DNA of 64,000 nucleotides from SG8-40 sp963792855 (GCA_963792855.1 CAWBXZ010000005.1:496001-560000), one strand, 5' to 3'. Counted from the first letter of the stretch, positions 1 to 9,469 are shown. Made by a program: numbers and translations. Notes: generated by a model not told the origin, from the letters alone.

Positions 1-1
1 A

Positions 2-1201
2 CGCACCAATACCCGCGCCGTTGACAGTTTGCTCAACTATGAAACGGTCAAGTATTTCAACAATGAAGAGTACGAGGCGCGCAAATACGATGAAAATTTG
101 CGCGACTACGAAAGCGCGGACGTACGAACCGAGGTGTCACTGGGTCTGCTGAACATGGGCCAGAGCGTCATTATCGCCGTCGCGGTCACGTGGCTGATGA
201 TCCTCTCGGCGCAGGGCGTGGTGGCCGGAGACCTCACAGTGGGCGATCTGGTGCTGGTGAACGGACTGCTGATTCAACTCTATATTCCCCTCAATTTCCT
301 CGGCATGGTGTACCGGGAAATAAAGCAGGCGCTGATCGACATGGACCGCATGTTCGGTCTATTGGGAGAGGACCGGGAAATCCGCGACAAACCGGGGGCC
401 GGGAATCTCGATATCCGAAACCCCACAGTCCGTTTTGAACATGTCGGTTTCTACTACGATGCCCGCCGGAGAATACTGGATGATGTCAGTTTCGAGATCG
501 CAGCCGGACGTACTGTGGCCGTAGTCGGCCACAGTGGTTCCGGAAAGTCGACGCTGGCGCGCCTGCTGTTTCGCTTTTATGACGTTGATGCAGGCAGAAT
601 CACCATCAACGGCATTGATATTCGCGACGTAACGCAGCAAAGCGTGCGTGCGGCGATCGGTATTGTGCCGCAGGACACGGTGCTGTTTAACGACACGATC
701 TTTTACAACATTGCATATGGTCGGCCGACGGCCAGCCGCGATGAAGTGATCGAGGCGGCGAAGGCAGCGCATATTCATGCGTTCATTGTGTCGTTGCCCG
801 ATGGTTACGAAACGCCAGTCGGTGAGCGCGGCCTGAAACTGTCCGGAGGCGAGAAGCAACGGGTTGCCATCGCGCGCGCATTACTCAAAAATCCGCCGGT
901 ACTGGTGTTTGACGAGGCGACTTCGGCGCTGGATTCGCGCTCAGAACGGGCGATACAGGTGGAGCTGGACCGTATTGCGGCGAAACGAACGGCTCTGGTG
1001 ATTGCGCATCGCCTGTCGACGGTGGTGGATGCTGATCAGATACTGGTGCTCGACCAGGGAAGAATTGTAGAGCGCGGCAAGCACGCGGCGCTGCTCGAAG
1101 CCGGCGGAGTATACGAGAACATGTGGCGGCTGCAACAGGAGCAGGCACGGCGTGTCGATGCGCCAGCGTCACCGGGGGTCGCGAAGCCTTCCGGCGCCTG
1201 A
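2..1201 (+). CDS. ABC exporter, Atm1/HMT1-type fused permease-ATPase (5' part missing)
   Basis: The reading frame is open from base 2, so the gene starts before the window and only the last 399 or so residues are visible. The visible part has the end of the transmembrane domain (a conserved NYETVKYFNNE segment, then two hydrophobic stretches) and a complete nucleotide-binding domain. That domain has Walker A GHSGSGKST near visible residue 176, signature LSGGEKQ near 280, Walker B VLVFDEATSALD near 301 and an H-loop in IAHRLST. The NYETVKYFNNE motif is typical of the Atm1/ABCB7/HMT1 group, which exports glutathione-linked sulfur or metal compounds from the cytoplasm across the inner membrane. 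The substrate cannot be decided here. An internal TTG at 29 is not the start. Confidence 0.9.
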   Translation, partial: RTNTRAVDSLLNYETVKYFNNEEYEARKYDENLRDYESADVRTEVSLGLLNMGQSVIIAVAVTWLMILSAQGVVAGDLTVGDLVLVNGLLIQLYIPLNFLGMVYREIKQALIDMDRMFGLLGEDREIRDKPGAGNLDIRNPTVRFEHVGFYYDARRRILDDVSFEIAAGRTVAVVGHSGSGKSTLARLLFRFYDVDAGRITINGIDIRDVTQQSVRAAIGIVPQDTVLFNDTIFYNIAYGRPTASRDEVIEAAKAAHIHAFIVSLPDGYETPVGERGLKLSGGEKQRVAIARALLKNPPVLVFDEATSALDSRSERAIQVELDRIAAKRTALVIAHRLSTVVDADQILVLDQGRIVERGKHAALLEAGGVYENMWRLQQEQARRVDAPASPGVAKPSGA

Positions 1202-1385
1202 CAACCCGGCCAGGCTCGGGAATGGCTCGCCTGGTGCGAACACCGGCACGTCCAGTAGATAGACTGGAAATTTGCTTTTATTTCTAGAAAAAAGGTGCTT
1301 AGCTGTTGATTTTTTGTGGTTTGGGCTCGAAAATTGCAATAAAGGCTGGTTGCTTCCCTTCTGAAAATCGAGACAAGTGATACGC

Positions 1386-2270
1386 ATGAACAGGCTTTCT
1401 CGCGTCATGGAGTTGTGCGTTGCAAGTGTGTGCGCACTAACAATGTTGTGCACCACGGCCGCAGCGGACCCGGGGCAGGGTTCGGTGCGCAAAGTCAATC
1501 TCGGCATCAAATCGGGCCTGGCCCTCGTGATCGACCAGGACAGCGGGGAAGTGCTCTACAGCAAAAACATCGACGAAGTCGTACCGATCGCCTCGATTAC
1601 CAAACTGATGACGGCTATTGTGATCATCGACTCCGGTGTCCCCTTGCTGGAAACGATTACCGTGGACAAGCGCGACATCGACCGTTACAAGGGCTCGCGA
1701 TCAAAGCTGCGGGTCGGTACCAGGCTCATGCGTGCCGAAGCGCTCAAACTGGCGTTGATGGCCTCCGAGAATCGCGCCGCGTCCGCGCTGGCTCGGACCT
1801 TTCCTGGCGGCCAGGACGCATTTGTCGATGCGATGAATGCAAAGGCGTTCGAACTGGGAATGCTCAATTCGCGGTTTGTCGATTCAACCGGCCTTCGTCC
1901 GGAAAACGTCTCCACGGCGCATGATCTTGCCCTGTTGGTCGCCGCCGCACACGCTTACCCGATGATCCGCGATTACACTACGGCGCTCTCGTTTGCGGTC
2001 GAGTCTCCCGGGCGGCGCGGCAGAACCACGGTTCTGCGGTTCGTCAATTCCAACCGACTGGTACGCAGTTCAAGGTGGGAAATCGGTCTTTCGAAGACCG
2101 GCTACATCAGCGAAGCAGGACGCTGCCTGGTGATGCAATCGCGTATCGCCGGCCGGCCACTGATCATTGTCCTGCTCGATTCATGGGGAAAGCTGACGCG
2201 CATTGGCGATGCCAATCGCATAAGGCGCTGGGTTGAAAGGGAGTTTTCCGACCTGAGCGTGCGTGGCTGA
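1386..2270 (+). CDS. pbpG: D-alanyl-D-alanine endopeptidase, PBP7 type
   Basis: A low-molecular-weight penicillin-binding protein of 294 residues that trims peptidoglycan cross-links in the periplasm. All three active-site motifs of the S11 peptidase family are present: SITK (S70, K73), SEN (about 127) and KTG (about 237). An N-terminal signal peptide with an Ala-rich cleavage region (TTAAADP) precedes the catalytic domain. The frame is open from a GTG at 1377, but the ATG at 1386 gives the better signal-peptide start. No C-terminal amphipathic anchor of the PBP5 kind is visible, which favours PBP7 over DacA/DacC. The upstream 180 bases are AT-rich and probably carry the promoter. Confidence 0.9.
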   Translation: MNRLSRVMELCVASVCALTMLCTTAAADPGQGSVRKVNLGIKSGLALVIDQDSGEVLYSKNIDEVVPIASITKLMTAIVIIDSGVPLLETITVDKRDIDRYKGSRSKLRVGTRLMRAEALKLALMASENRAASALARTFPGGQDAFVDAMNAKAFELGMLNSRFVDSTGLRPENVSTAHDLALLVAAAHAYPMIRDYTTALSFAVESPGRRGRTTVLRFVNSNRLVRSSRWEIGLSKTGYISEAGRCLVMQSRIAGRPLIIVLLDSWGKLTRIGDANRIRRWVEREFSDLSVRG

Positions 2271-2333
2271 TTCGCTCCTGGCCTGACTGGCGGCCAGCGT
2301 GGGTTTTAGCGCTGCGCGATTCCGCCCCGTCGT

Positions 2334-3113
2334 TCAGGCGGCGCGAGCACCGCTGCGAAAACCGATTGCCCGTGATATGGCATCGGCAACATCCTTGACC
2401 TGTGCTCCCCAGTTCTTGTCCAACCGGTTTGACGGCGCGGACACGGATAGCCCCGCCGCCAATCGGCCTTCGTCGTCGTAAATGCCGGCGCCGATGCATG
2501 AAACGCCTTTTTCTGCTTCCTCGTTGTCGAACGCGTAGCCGAGCTTGCGAACCTTGTCCAGTTCGCGCGACAGGGATTCCGGATCACGAATTGTGTTACG
2601 TGTGTAAACGGCAAGACCGTTGCGTCCGACGTAATCCTCGATCTTTTCCGCGCCGTCTTCGAGTAGAAACAGCTTGCCCACGGCAGTAACGTGCAGCGGT
2701 GCGCGGGCGCCGATCAGATGGGCCACCCGCATCGCCGAGCGGTCGGAGGTCAACCGTTCCACGTACACCATTTCATCGTCCTGGCGTACCGAGAGGTTAA
2801 CGGTTTCCTGCAGTGTGTCATGCAGGCTCTGCATGTAAGGCAACGCCTCCTGCCGTAAATCGATGCGCGTCTTGGCCAGGTTGCCGAGTTCCAGCAGTCT
2901 GATGCCGAGGCGGTAGATGCCGGGTTCGACCCGGTCGACCATGCGGTATTCGACCAGGACGTTGAGGATGCGATGCGCCGTGGAGGGATGCAGGCCGGTC
3001 ATGTTGGATAACCGCTTGAGGTTCACCGGATCAGGGAAACGCGCCAGCGTGTCCAGTAGATCCATCATCCGCTCAATGACCTGTATCGAGGTCTTGCCAT
3101 TCGTTTCCGGCAT
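2334..3113 (-). CDS. IclR-family transcriptional regulator
   Basis: A 259-residue regulator with the IclR layout: an N-terminal winged helix-turn-helix (about residues 10-70, including LKRLSNMTGLHPSTAHRILNVL) and a C-terminal effector-binding domain (about 80-250, with HVTAVGKLFL and the typical CIGAGIYDDEGRLAAGLSVSAPSNR segment). It is transcribed divergently from lutABC across a 235-base gap, so it probably controls that operon and itself. Lactate operons in proteobacteria are more often controlled by GntR-type LldR/LutR, so an IclR partner is notable but not unprecedented. The effector is unknown; a small organic acid is the obvious guess. Confidence 0.9.
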   Translation of the reverse strand: MPETNGKTSIQVIERMMDLLDTLARFPDPVNLKRLSNMTGLHPSTAHRILNVLVEYRMVDRVEPGIYRLGIRLLELGNLAKTRIDLRQEALPYMQSLHDTLQETVNLSVRQDDEMVYVERLTSDRSAMRVAHLIGARAPLHVTAVGKLFLLEDGAEKIEDYVGRNGLAVYTRNTIRDPESLSRELDKVRKLGYAFDNEEAEKGVSCIGAGIYDDEGRLAAGLSVSAPSNRLDKNWGAQVKDVADAISRAIGFRSGARAA

Positions 3114-3140
3114 AGCCTGACCACCTTTTCAGCATTTATG

Positions 3141-3154
3141 TTGCAATGCCGCAA
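3141..3154. promoter_or_regulatory. Candidate IclR operator (imperfect palindrome)
   Basis: TTGCAATGCCGCAA forms a TTGC-N6-GCAA dyad 27 bases before the iclR start, in the shared regulatory gap with lutA. Its size and position suit an IclR-family autoregulatory site. This is an inference from symmetry and position only. Confidence 0.3.
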
Positions 3155-3348
3155 TTTTAGCCGAGGCCTGGCTGGCGGACAAGATGGGCAGGCGCACGAC
3201 GAGACCTGACGCGGGGCGGGTTTTCACATTATGTTAGTATCAAGTCCTTGTTGCGCCGCGTAAAACGGCTGCGCGGCGGACCCTCTCTTCCCGGATCCTG
3301 CCCCGCATCCGTGTGTGCAATGGCGCTGTTACTCTGGTCACATGAACG

Positions 3349-4089
3349 ATGCGCGTAGGATTATTTGTTACCTGTCTCGCCGACCTGATGCGCCCCAGTA
3401 TCGGTTTGGCTGCCCTCAAACTGCTGGAGCAGGCCGGCTGTGAAGTGGTTGTGCCGCGGACCCAGACGTGCTGCGGACAACCGGCTTACAACGCCGGCGA
3501 GCGTGCCGCGGCGCAGGCGCTGGCACGCAAGCTCGTTGCCGAGTTCAGCGACTGCGATTACGTGGTTGCTCCATCCGGATCATGCAGTGGCATGATCAAA
3601 ACCCACTACGCCGAGTTGTTGGCGGAAACGCCCGATCACAAAGCCAGGGCCGAGTGGCTCGCGGCGCGTACCTGGGAACTCACCGACTTTCTTGTCAATG
3701 TGGTCGGGCTTGATCACGTGACGGCCAGCTTCGACGGCACGGTCACCTATCACGATTCCTGTGCAGGACTGCGTGAAATGGGTGTAAAGAGCCAGCCGCG
3801 CGAACTGCTCTCCAAGGTTGCCGGGCTGACGATCCGGGAGATGGACGGTGCCGAGCAGTGCTGTGGTTTCGGCGGCACGTTTGCCGTCAAGTACGGTGAT
3901 ATCTCTGCGCGACTCGCGGACCTGAAGTGCGAAGATGTCGAAAAAACCTCGGCTGATGCGCTGGTGCTCGGTGATCTGGGCTGCATGCTCAACATCGAGG
4001 GGAAACTGCGCCGGCGCGGCAACAAGCACACCAAGGTCCTGCATGTGGCCGAAATCCTGGCCGGAATGACCGGAGACGAAGTCCAGTGA
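3349..4089 (+). CDS. lutA: Lactate utilization iron-sulfur protein LutA
   Basis: A 246-residue CCG-domain protein of the LutA/LldE family, one of three subunits of the cytoplasmic L-lactate dehydrogenase complex that oxidises L-lactate to pyruvate. Both cysteine-rich motifs that ligate an Fe-S cluster are intact: TCCGQPAYNAG with C41-C42 and QCCGFGGTF with C171-C172. The ATG at 3349 directly starts the conserved MRVGLFVTCLADLMRPS N-terminus. It is first in lutABC; the 124-base gap to lutB is longer than usual, but all three genes run the same way. Confidence 0.93.
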   Translation: MRVGLFVTCLADLMRPSIGLAALKLLEQAGCEVVVPRTQTCCGQPAYNAGERAAAQALARKLVAEFSDCDYVVAPSGSCSGMIKTHYAELLAETPDHKARAEWLAARTWELTDFLVNVVGLDHVTASFDGTVTYHDSCAGLREMGVKSQPRELLSKVAGLTIREMDGAEQCCGFGGTFAVKYGDISARLADLKCEDVEKTSADALVLGDLGCMLNIEGKLRRRGNKHTKVLHVAEILAGMTGDEVQ

Positions 4090-4213
4090 TCCCGGTTTGC
4101 CGATCCCGGATCGAATCCTGTCATTACCGTGTCTGTACCGGAGCGAACCAGGGCGAGCGCCGGTCTGTATATCGTTCAATCCCGTCTAGCTGCACCAGTC
4201 GCCACATCTGATT

Positions 4214-5623
4214 ATGGAAATCACATCCTCGCAATTCAAGAAAGTCGCAAGTCAGAAGCTTGCCGATCCCAAGGTCCAGGCCGCGCTCGCCAACGCCAAA
4301 GGGCGTTTTGTCGTCGCACGTGCCAAGGCGATCAAGGAACTGGACAACTTCGAGGAGATTCGCCAGGCCGCAGCCGATGTGCGTGATCATTGTCTCGATA
4401 ATCTCGATCAGTACCTCGAGGAGTGGGAGCGCAAGGCGACGGCCGCGGGAACAGTCGTGCACTGGGTCGAGTCGGCCGAGGAAATGAATCGTGTGGTGCT
4501 GGAGATCGCGCGCAGCAATGCGGTTCGCAAGGTCATCAAGTCGAAATCGATGCTCGGCGAAGAGACCGGGATGAACGACTACCTTCAGCGCGGCGGAATC
4601 GACGTTCGCGAAACGGACCTCGGTGAATACATCATCCAGCAGGCGAATGAACATCCGTCGCATATCATTGCGCCGGCAACACACAAGTCGAAGGATGATA
4701 TCGCCGACCTGTTTGCAAGAATACACCAGCGGCCGCGGCAGGATGACATCACCAAGCTGACCCACGAGGCGCGTGAAATTCTTCGTCCGCACTTCCTCGA
4801 TGCCGACATGGGCATTACCGGTGCCAATTTTCTGGTCGCGGAGACCGGTTCGACGGTGATTGTCACCAATGAGGGCAATGGCCGGATGACCACGACCATG
4901 CCGCGGGTGCACGTTGCGATCAGCAGCATAGAGAAATGCATACCGACATTGGAAGATGTGTCGCTGATCATGCGACTGCTGGCCCGATCTGCGACGGGAC
5001 AGTCGATCAGCAATTACGTTTCAATGACGACTGGCCCAAGGCGCAAAGGTGACAGCGACGGCCCCGAACAGTTTCACGTCATCATCGTCGACATTGGCCG
5101 TACCCGGGTATTGGGTTCCGAATTGCGCCCGGCTCTGCGTTGCATCAGGTGCGGAGCCTGCATGAACCACTGTCCGGTTTACCAGAACATTGGCGGACAT
5201 GCTTACGGGTGGGTGTACCCGGGTCCGATCGGATCGGTCCTTACGCCGGCTTACATCGGATTGGAGAAGGCATTGGATTTGCCGAATGCGGCGACGCTGT
5301 GCAATCAGTGCGGCGTCGCCTGCCCGGTCAAGATCCCTTTACCCGACCTGATGCGCAAGCTGCGTGAAAAGCAAACACAGCTCAAACTCAGTCCGACGTC
5401 TCAGCGAGCAGGCATAGGCATGTGGGCGTGGTTCGCGTCGCGTCCCGCCTTGTACGGTCTGGCAACGAAAGTCGCTGCCCGGCTCGGCAAGCTTGCCGGA
5501 GGCAAGGAGAGCATGCTGCACCGTTTGCCGTTTGCCGGCCGTGAATGGACGCGCGGGCGTGACCTGCCGGCACCGCGAGGCCGCACCTTCCGTGAAATCT
5601 ATGCTGCTCGCAACAAGAATTAA
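4214..5623 (+). CDS. lutB: Lactate utilization protein LutB (LUD domain plus 4Fe-4S ferredoxin domain)
   Basis: A 469-residue LutB/LldF protein. The N-terminal two thirds is the LUD (DUF162) domain, including the ITGANFLVAETGSTVIVTNEGN stretch. It is followed by a ferredoxin-like domain with CIRCGACMNHCPVY from C310 and a second cluster motif CNQCGVACP from C363. In the family this subunit carries electrons from lactate oxidation. The ATG at 4214 matches the family N-terminus. lutC follows after 11 bases, so the two are cotranscribed. Confidence 0.93.
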   Translation: MEITSSQFKKVASQKLADPKVQAALANAKGRFVVARAKAIKELDNFEEIRQAAADVRDHCLDNLDQYLEEWERKATAAGTVVHWVESAEEMNRVVLEIARSNAVRKVIKSKSMLGEETGMNDYLQRGGIDVRETDLGEYIIQQANEHPSHIIAPATHKSKDDIADLFARIHQRPRQDDITKLTHEAREILRPHFLDADMGITGANFLVAETGSTVIVTNEGNGRMTTTMPRVHVAISSIEKCIPTLEDVSLIMRLLARSATGQSISNYVSMTTGPRRKGDSDGPEQFHVIIVDIGRTRVLGSELRPALRCIRCGACMNHCPVYQNIGGHAYGWVYPGPIGSVLTPAYIGLEKALDLPNAATLCNQCGVACPVKIPLPDLMRKLREKQTQLKLSPTSQRAGIGMWAWFASRPALYGLATKVAARLGKLAGGKESMLHRLPFAGREWTRGRDLPAPRGRTFREIYAARNKN

Positions 5624-5634
5624 CGGAGGAACTG

Positions 5635-6279
5635 GTGTCCGCTAGAGAGAACATACTTTCGCGTATCCGCGCGGCGAACGCGTCACTGCAGTCCGAAAGT
5701 AATGCGCAAAGCGCCGTTAAACGCATCGCCGAACACCCGCGGGGACCTTTGCCGGCAATGGCCTGGGATCCGCTGCAACGATTCATTGACTGCAGTATTG
5801 CCGCCGCCTCCACACTGGATCGGGTCGATAAACTTGAAGATGTTCCTGCAGCGGCAGCTCGTTACCTCACGGAACACGATCTGCCCGTGCGCGGTGCCTG
5901 CTGGCCGGAATTCGCGGATCTTGACTGGAGAGGTTCCGGCCTTGAGATGCAGGCACGCCCGGCGAACGGTGATGACAAAGTGGGTGTGACCGGCAGTTTT
6001 TGCGCACTGGCTGAGACCGGAACGCTGCTGTTGCTCTCCGGTGAACGGCAACATGCGACAACCAGTTTGTTGCCGGAAACCCATATTGCCGTCGTTTCGA
6101 GCAAGCGCGTGGTGGTTTGCATGGAAGACGCATGGGATCTGCTGCGCAAGGAGACGGGGCAGTTGCCGAGACAGGTCAACTTTGTGTCGGGTCCTTCGAG
6201 AACCGCGGACATAGAAATGACGCTGGTGTACGGCGCCCACGGGCCGTTCCGTGTTCACATCATCATCACCGACGAGTGA
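5635..6279 (+). CDS. lutC: Lactate utilization protein LutC (LUD domain)
   Basis: A 214-residue LUD-domain protein of the LutC/YkgG family, third subunit of the lactate oxidation complex. The start is GTG at 5635, chosen because a clear GGAGGA Shine-Dalgarno sits just upstream and the protein opens with the usual MSARENILSRIR. The C-terminal half has the conserved GVTGSFCALAETGTLLL and VVSSKRVV segments. The operon seems to end here: no further ORF follows closely. Confidence 0.92.
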   Translation: MSARENILSRIRAANASLQSESNAQSAVKRIAEHPRGPLPAMAWDPLQRFIDCSIAAASTLDRVDKLEDVPAAAARYLTEHDLPVRGACWPEFADLDWRGSGLEMQARPANGDDKVGVTGSFCALAETGTLLLLSGERQHATTSLLPETHIAVVSSKRVVVCMEDAWDLLRKETGQLPRQVNFVSGPSRTADIEMTLVYGAHGPFRVHIIITDE

Positions 6280-6521
6280 TTGGTATGTTGCGAAGGGTCG
6301 TCAACCATCGGGTATGATTGGCTGATCGCTTCCGGGTGAGATTTTCGCAAGTTGCGGCCGCGTTTGCGGCGCATACCGGAGAAATGAATCGGCTGGCAAA
6401 AACGCTGCGAGCGCCAGCATATGCCGCCAGTGACATTCGATACGGGGTAATCGCGTCGCTGGAGAAAAAACTCGTCGACCACGCCCGAGGGCAAGAACTT
6501 ACAAGCTATTGAACATGCATC

Positions 6522-7073
6522 ATGCTGATACATACGCCGCGACTTCGCCTGATAACCTTTGAAGCCGATCATCTTGCCGCCTTGGTGAACAGTCCCCAGT
6601 CGCTCGGTGACTTGCTCAGGGTTGCCATACCGGATCGATGGCCCGCGCACCCCGCCGCATATCGGGAAGCGCTTTCCTTGCTCAGGAAAGAGCCGCTACT
6701 GCCGAATTCGGGGTGGTGGCACTATCTGTTCGTCAGTCCGGCCCTGAAATCAGTGGTGGGTAGTGGCGGTTTCAAGAGCACTCCGGACGCCGACGGTGTC
6801 GTGCGAACAGGGTGCGAGATCGCGCCGGCATTTCGGCGGCAAGGATTTGCGAGCGAAGCGGTGCGTGGCCTGATCTCCTATGCATTTACCCGCCCCGCGG
6901 TCAGTGCCGTCGAGGCCTGGTCGCTGCCGGCGAGGGGGCCACAATCTCGCCTGGCAGGGGCGGTTGGGATGAAGCGTATCGGTGAGGCGTCGGATCCGGT
7001 TGAAGGAAAGGTCTGGCACTGGCGAATTACGCGGGACGTCTTTGAACAATCGGTTCGCGGAAGCCGAAGGTAA
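6522..7073 (+). CDS. GNAT-family N-acetyltransferase (RimJ/RimL-like)
   Basis: A 183-residue acetyltransferase of the GNAT fold, which moves an acetyl group from acetyl-CoA to an amine. It opens with LIHTPRLRLITFEADH, the usual RimJ/RimL-type beginning. The acetyl-CoA pyrophosphate-binding loop is visible as EIAPAFRRQGFASEAVRGLISYAF at about residues 96-120. The substrate cannot be predicted. It stands alone, 240 bases after lutC. Confidence 0.85.
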   Translation: MLIHTPRLRLITFEADHLAALVNSPQSLGDLLRVAIPDRWPAHPAAYREALSLLRKEPLLPNSGWWHYLFVSPALKSVVGSGGFKSTPDADGVVRTGCEIAPAFRRQGFASEAVRGLISYAFTRPAVSAVEAWSLPARGPQSRLAGAVGMKRIGEASDPVEGKVWHWRITRDVFEQSVRGSRR

Positions 7074-7191
7074 TCACCGGACAGATCCGGATCGCCCTTC
7101 GTGAATTTGTGCACAGAACTCCGACTAGCGCACCGAGTCGAACAAGCGGCACTATTTCAACTCAAATGACCAAATCTGCCAAGTTGCTGTC

Positions 7192-7755
7192 ATGGAATCA
7201 CGTCATTTAAGACGCAAATGGCGGACGCGCCTGCGGCGCATTCTTCCGAGTGCCGAATCGGTGAAGCGCAACAGGTGGGTTGGCTGGATCGGCCCCGCGC
7301 TGCATCATCCGAGACTGTGGCACCTGAACCGGCGCGGTGTTGCGTTGGGAGTGGCAATCGGCGTTTTTTTCGGGTTTCTGATTCCGGTCGCGCAGATTCC
7401 CGTTGCCGCGGTGGTTGCGGTATGGCTGCGCGGTAATCTCGTTGCGGCCGTCAGCAGCACCCTCATTACGAACCCGTTTACATTTGCGCCGATCTACTTG
7501 CTTGGATACCGATTGGGTGCGTTTATTCTCGGCCATAACGATGTGCCGATGGATACCACGGTTGCTCAGCAGGTGGCCGAGCAGTCCAGCAGCATCCTCG
7601 TGACCTGGTCCGACAAGTTTCTTGCGGTTGGCCGCCCCTTGATTGTCGGGATGTCGCTGATGGCTGTGATTGGTGCCTTCACTGCCTATTTCGGCGTACT
7701 CGGGATTTGGCGGTTATTTGTGAGCTACGAGTGGCGGCGGCGGCACCGCCGTTAG
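7192..7755 (+). CDS. DUF2062 membrane protein
   Basis: A 187-residue integral membrane protein of the DUF2062 family. A basic N-terminus is followed by the diagnostic GVAIGVFFGFLIPVAQIPVAA hydrophobic block, then NLVAAVSSTLITNPFTFAPIY and a C-terminal membrane segment. Some DUF2062 domains are fused to glycosyltransferases; this one stands alone. The function is unknown. It converges with the antiporter operon with only 28 bases between the two stops. Confidence 0.85.
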   Translation: MESRHLRRKWRTRLRRILPSAESVKRNRWVGWIGPALHHPRLWHLNRRGVALGVAIGVFFGFLIPVAQIPVAAVVAVWLRGNLVAAVSSTLITNPFTFAPIYLLGYRLGAFILGHNDVPMDTTVAQQVAEQSSSILVTWSDKFLAVGRPLIVGMSLMAVIGAFTAYFGVLGIWRLFVSYEWRRRHRR

Positions 7756-7783
7756 TACTAGTAACTGCATGCCCGGTGTTCCG

Positions 7784-9469
7784 TCAAAGCAAGTAGTACA
7801 GGATCAGGTAGGAAGCGAGCATGATCGCGACCCACAGCACCATGCTTCCGGTTGGCCATGTCCGCGCCAGAACGCCTTCCGGGCCATGGTGACGCTGGAT
7901 CCGCGCAAGAGCCGCTTGCAGTAGTCGCACTGCGGCTTGCTGTGCTTTTTCCTGGGCAGAGCCCAACCGGTCGGCAATTCCCGTAACCACCCTATGCAAT
8001 GCGACGCGATACAGCCAGTCCGTATCGAGGCTGATGGTTGGCGTGCGTTTCAGCCACGGCAGCATGACGAAAAACGCCAACCCGGAGTACAGCAGCAACT
8101 GCAGGTAGAACAGGACCTTGCCCGGCGAATAAGCATGATAGTCAACGGGATAAGGCAACAACCGGTAAAAGATTTCCGGAAACACGCCCATCAGTATGCA
8201 CAGTGCTGCAAACAGCACCATTGCCGCTGCCATGTTCCACGGCGCATCTTTGGGGCGAAGTCCCGAGTCTTTCTGGAAAAACACGAACCAGGGAAACTTG
8301 ATGCCGGCATGCAGAAACACACCGGCGGAGGCGGCTGCCAGCAGGAAATAAACCGCTACAAGGCCCTCGTCGATGGCTGCCTGCGAAATGAGTGTCTTGG
8401 TGACGAAACCGGAAGTCAGCGGAAAGCTCGAGATTGCCAGCGCCCCGATGATGCCGCAGGTTGCCGTCAATGGCATGGTGCGGAACAGGCCGCCAAGGTC
8501 CGTACATTTGTTCTTGCCTGTCCGGTAGACGACAACGCCTGCACTCATGAACAGCAGTGCCTTGTAGATGATGTGCGCAAAGGCATGCGCGGCGGCGCCA
8601 TTGAGGGCCATCTGCGTGCCGATGCCGACGGCGCAGACCATAAAACCGACCTGGTTGACGATCGAGTAGGCGAGGATGCGCCGCGCATCGTTCTCGAGCA
8701 AGGCGTAGATGATGCCGTACATCACCATGTAAAGTCCGACACCGATGAGAACCGGTTCGCCCGGAAACAGCAGTATCAACGCAAGCACGGCCGTTTTCGT
8801 GGTGAACGCTGACAGGAATACCGAGCCGGTCGGGCTCGACTCCGGATAGGCGTCAGCCAGCCATGCCGATACCGGTGGGGCGGCGGCGTTGATGAGAATG
8901 CCGATGAGTATCATCCAGGTGTCGAAGTTCGTCGCCAGCAGCGGCTGGATATCGATGGAACCGGTGTGCACGACGACACCCTCGATTCCGACCTTGAGAA
9001 CGACGCCGCCAAGCAAGTGCATCATCGCGTAACGTATGCCCGCTTTGCGGGCCGCGGGCGTGCCGCCACACCAGACGATTACCGTGGAGAACAGCGCCAT
9101 CAGTTCCCAAAACAGGAACAGCGTGATCAGGTCGCCGGCGAAACAAACGCCCACTGCCCCTGAAGCGTAGGCAAACGCAGCGGACAGCTCGTACCAGCGT
9201 GCCTGGCGAAATGCAAAGAGTCCGCCGGTAAAAGCCATGATCGAGAAAATCGTGGCGAACAAACGCCGTAACGGGCTTCCCTCAACGGGTTCGATTGCGT
9301 AATCGAGAAAGCGAACCGTGCCGACGACGCCGTCAGGCACCTGCCATACGGCCCACAGCGTGATCAACGGCGCGACCAGGATGACCGCCGAGCGCAAGTG
9401 TCCGCGCGTCAGTCCGATGAGGACCGAAGCGGCAAGGAGAATCAGCGCTGGGGAGGCCCACTCAATCAT
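7784..9469 (-). CDS. Third MrpD/NuoL-like antiporter subunit (D3), lacking the TM7 lysine
   Basis: About 561 residues, hydrophobic throughout, of the proton-conducting transporter family (MrpD/NuoL/M/N). The conserved TM5 glutamate is present in LFLFWELMALFS. At the TM7 site, where D1 has LKLALFPLHLW and D2 has GKAAVMPVHRW, this protein has INAAAPPVSAW: the lysine nine residues before the Trp is Asn. It also has a C-terminal extension of about 100 residues ending in a last membrane segment. It is the last gene of the operon. I placed the start at ATG 9469; a GTG at 9487 adds six residues. Neither has a strong Shine-Dalgarno, as expected for a coupled gene overlapping the one before it. Confidence 0.88.
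   Translation of the reverse strand: MIEWASPALILLAASVLIGLTRGHLRSAVILVAPLITLWAVWQVPDGVVGTVRFLDYAIEPVEGSPLRRLFATIFSIMAFTGGLFAFRQARWYELSAAFAYASGAVGVCFAGDLITLFLFWELMALFSTVIVWCGGTPAARKAGIRYAMMHLLGGVVLKVGIEGVVVHTGSIDIQPLLATNFDTWMILIGILINAAAPPVSAWLADAYPESSPTGSVFLSAFTTKTAVLALILLFPGEPVLIGVGLYMVMYGIIYALLENDARRILAYSIVNQVGFMVCAVGIGTQMALNGAAAHAFAHIIYKALLFMSAGVVVYRTGKNKCTDLGGLFRTMPLTATCGIIGALAISSFPLTSGFVTKTLISQAAIDEGLVAVYFLLAAASAGVFLHAGIKFPWFVFFQKDSGLRPKDAPWNMAAAMVLFAALCILMGVFPEIFYRLLPYPVDYHAYSPGKVLFYLQLLLYSGLAFFVMLPWLKRTPTISLDTDWLYRVALHRVVTGIADRLGSAQEKAQQAAVRLLQAALARIQRHHGPEGVLARTWPTGSMVLWVAIMLASYLILYYLL

Noticed and set aside
6318..6512. 64-codon plus-strand frame between lutC and the GNAT gene
   Set aside because: TTG start without a ribosome-binding site, no recognisable sequence, and an equally long competing frame on the other strand.
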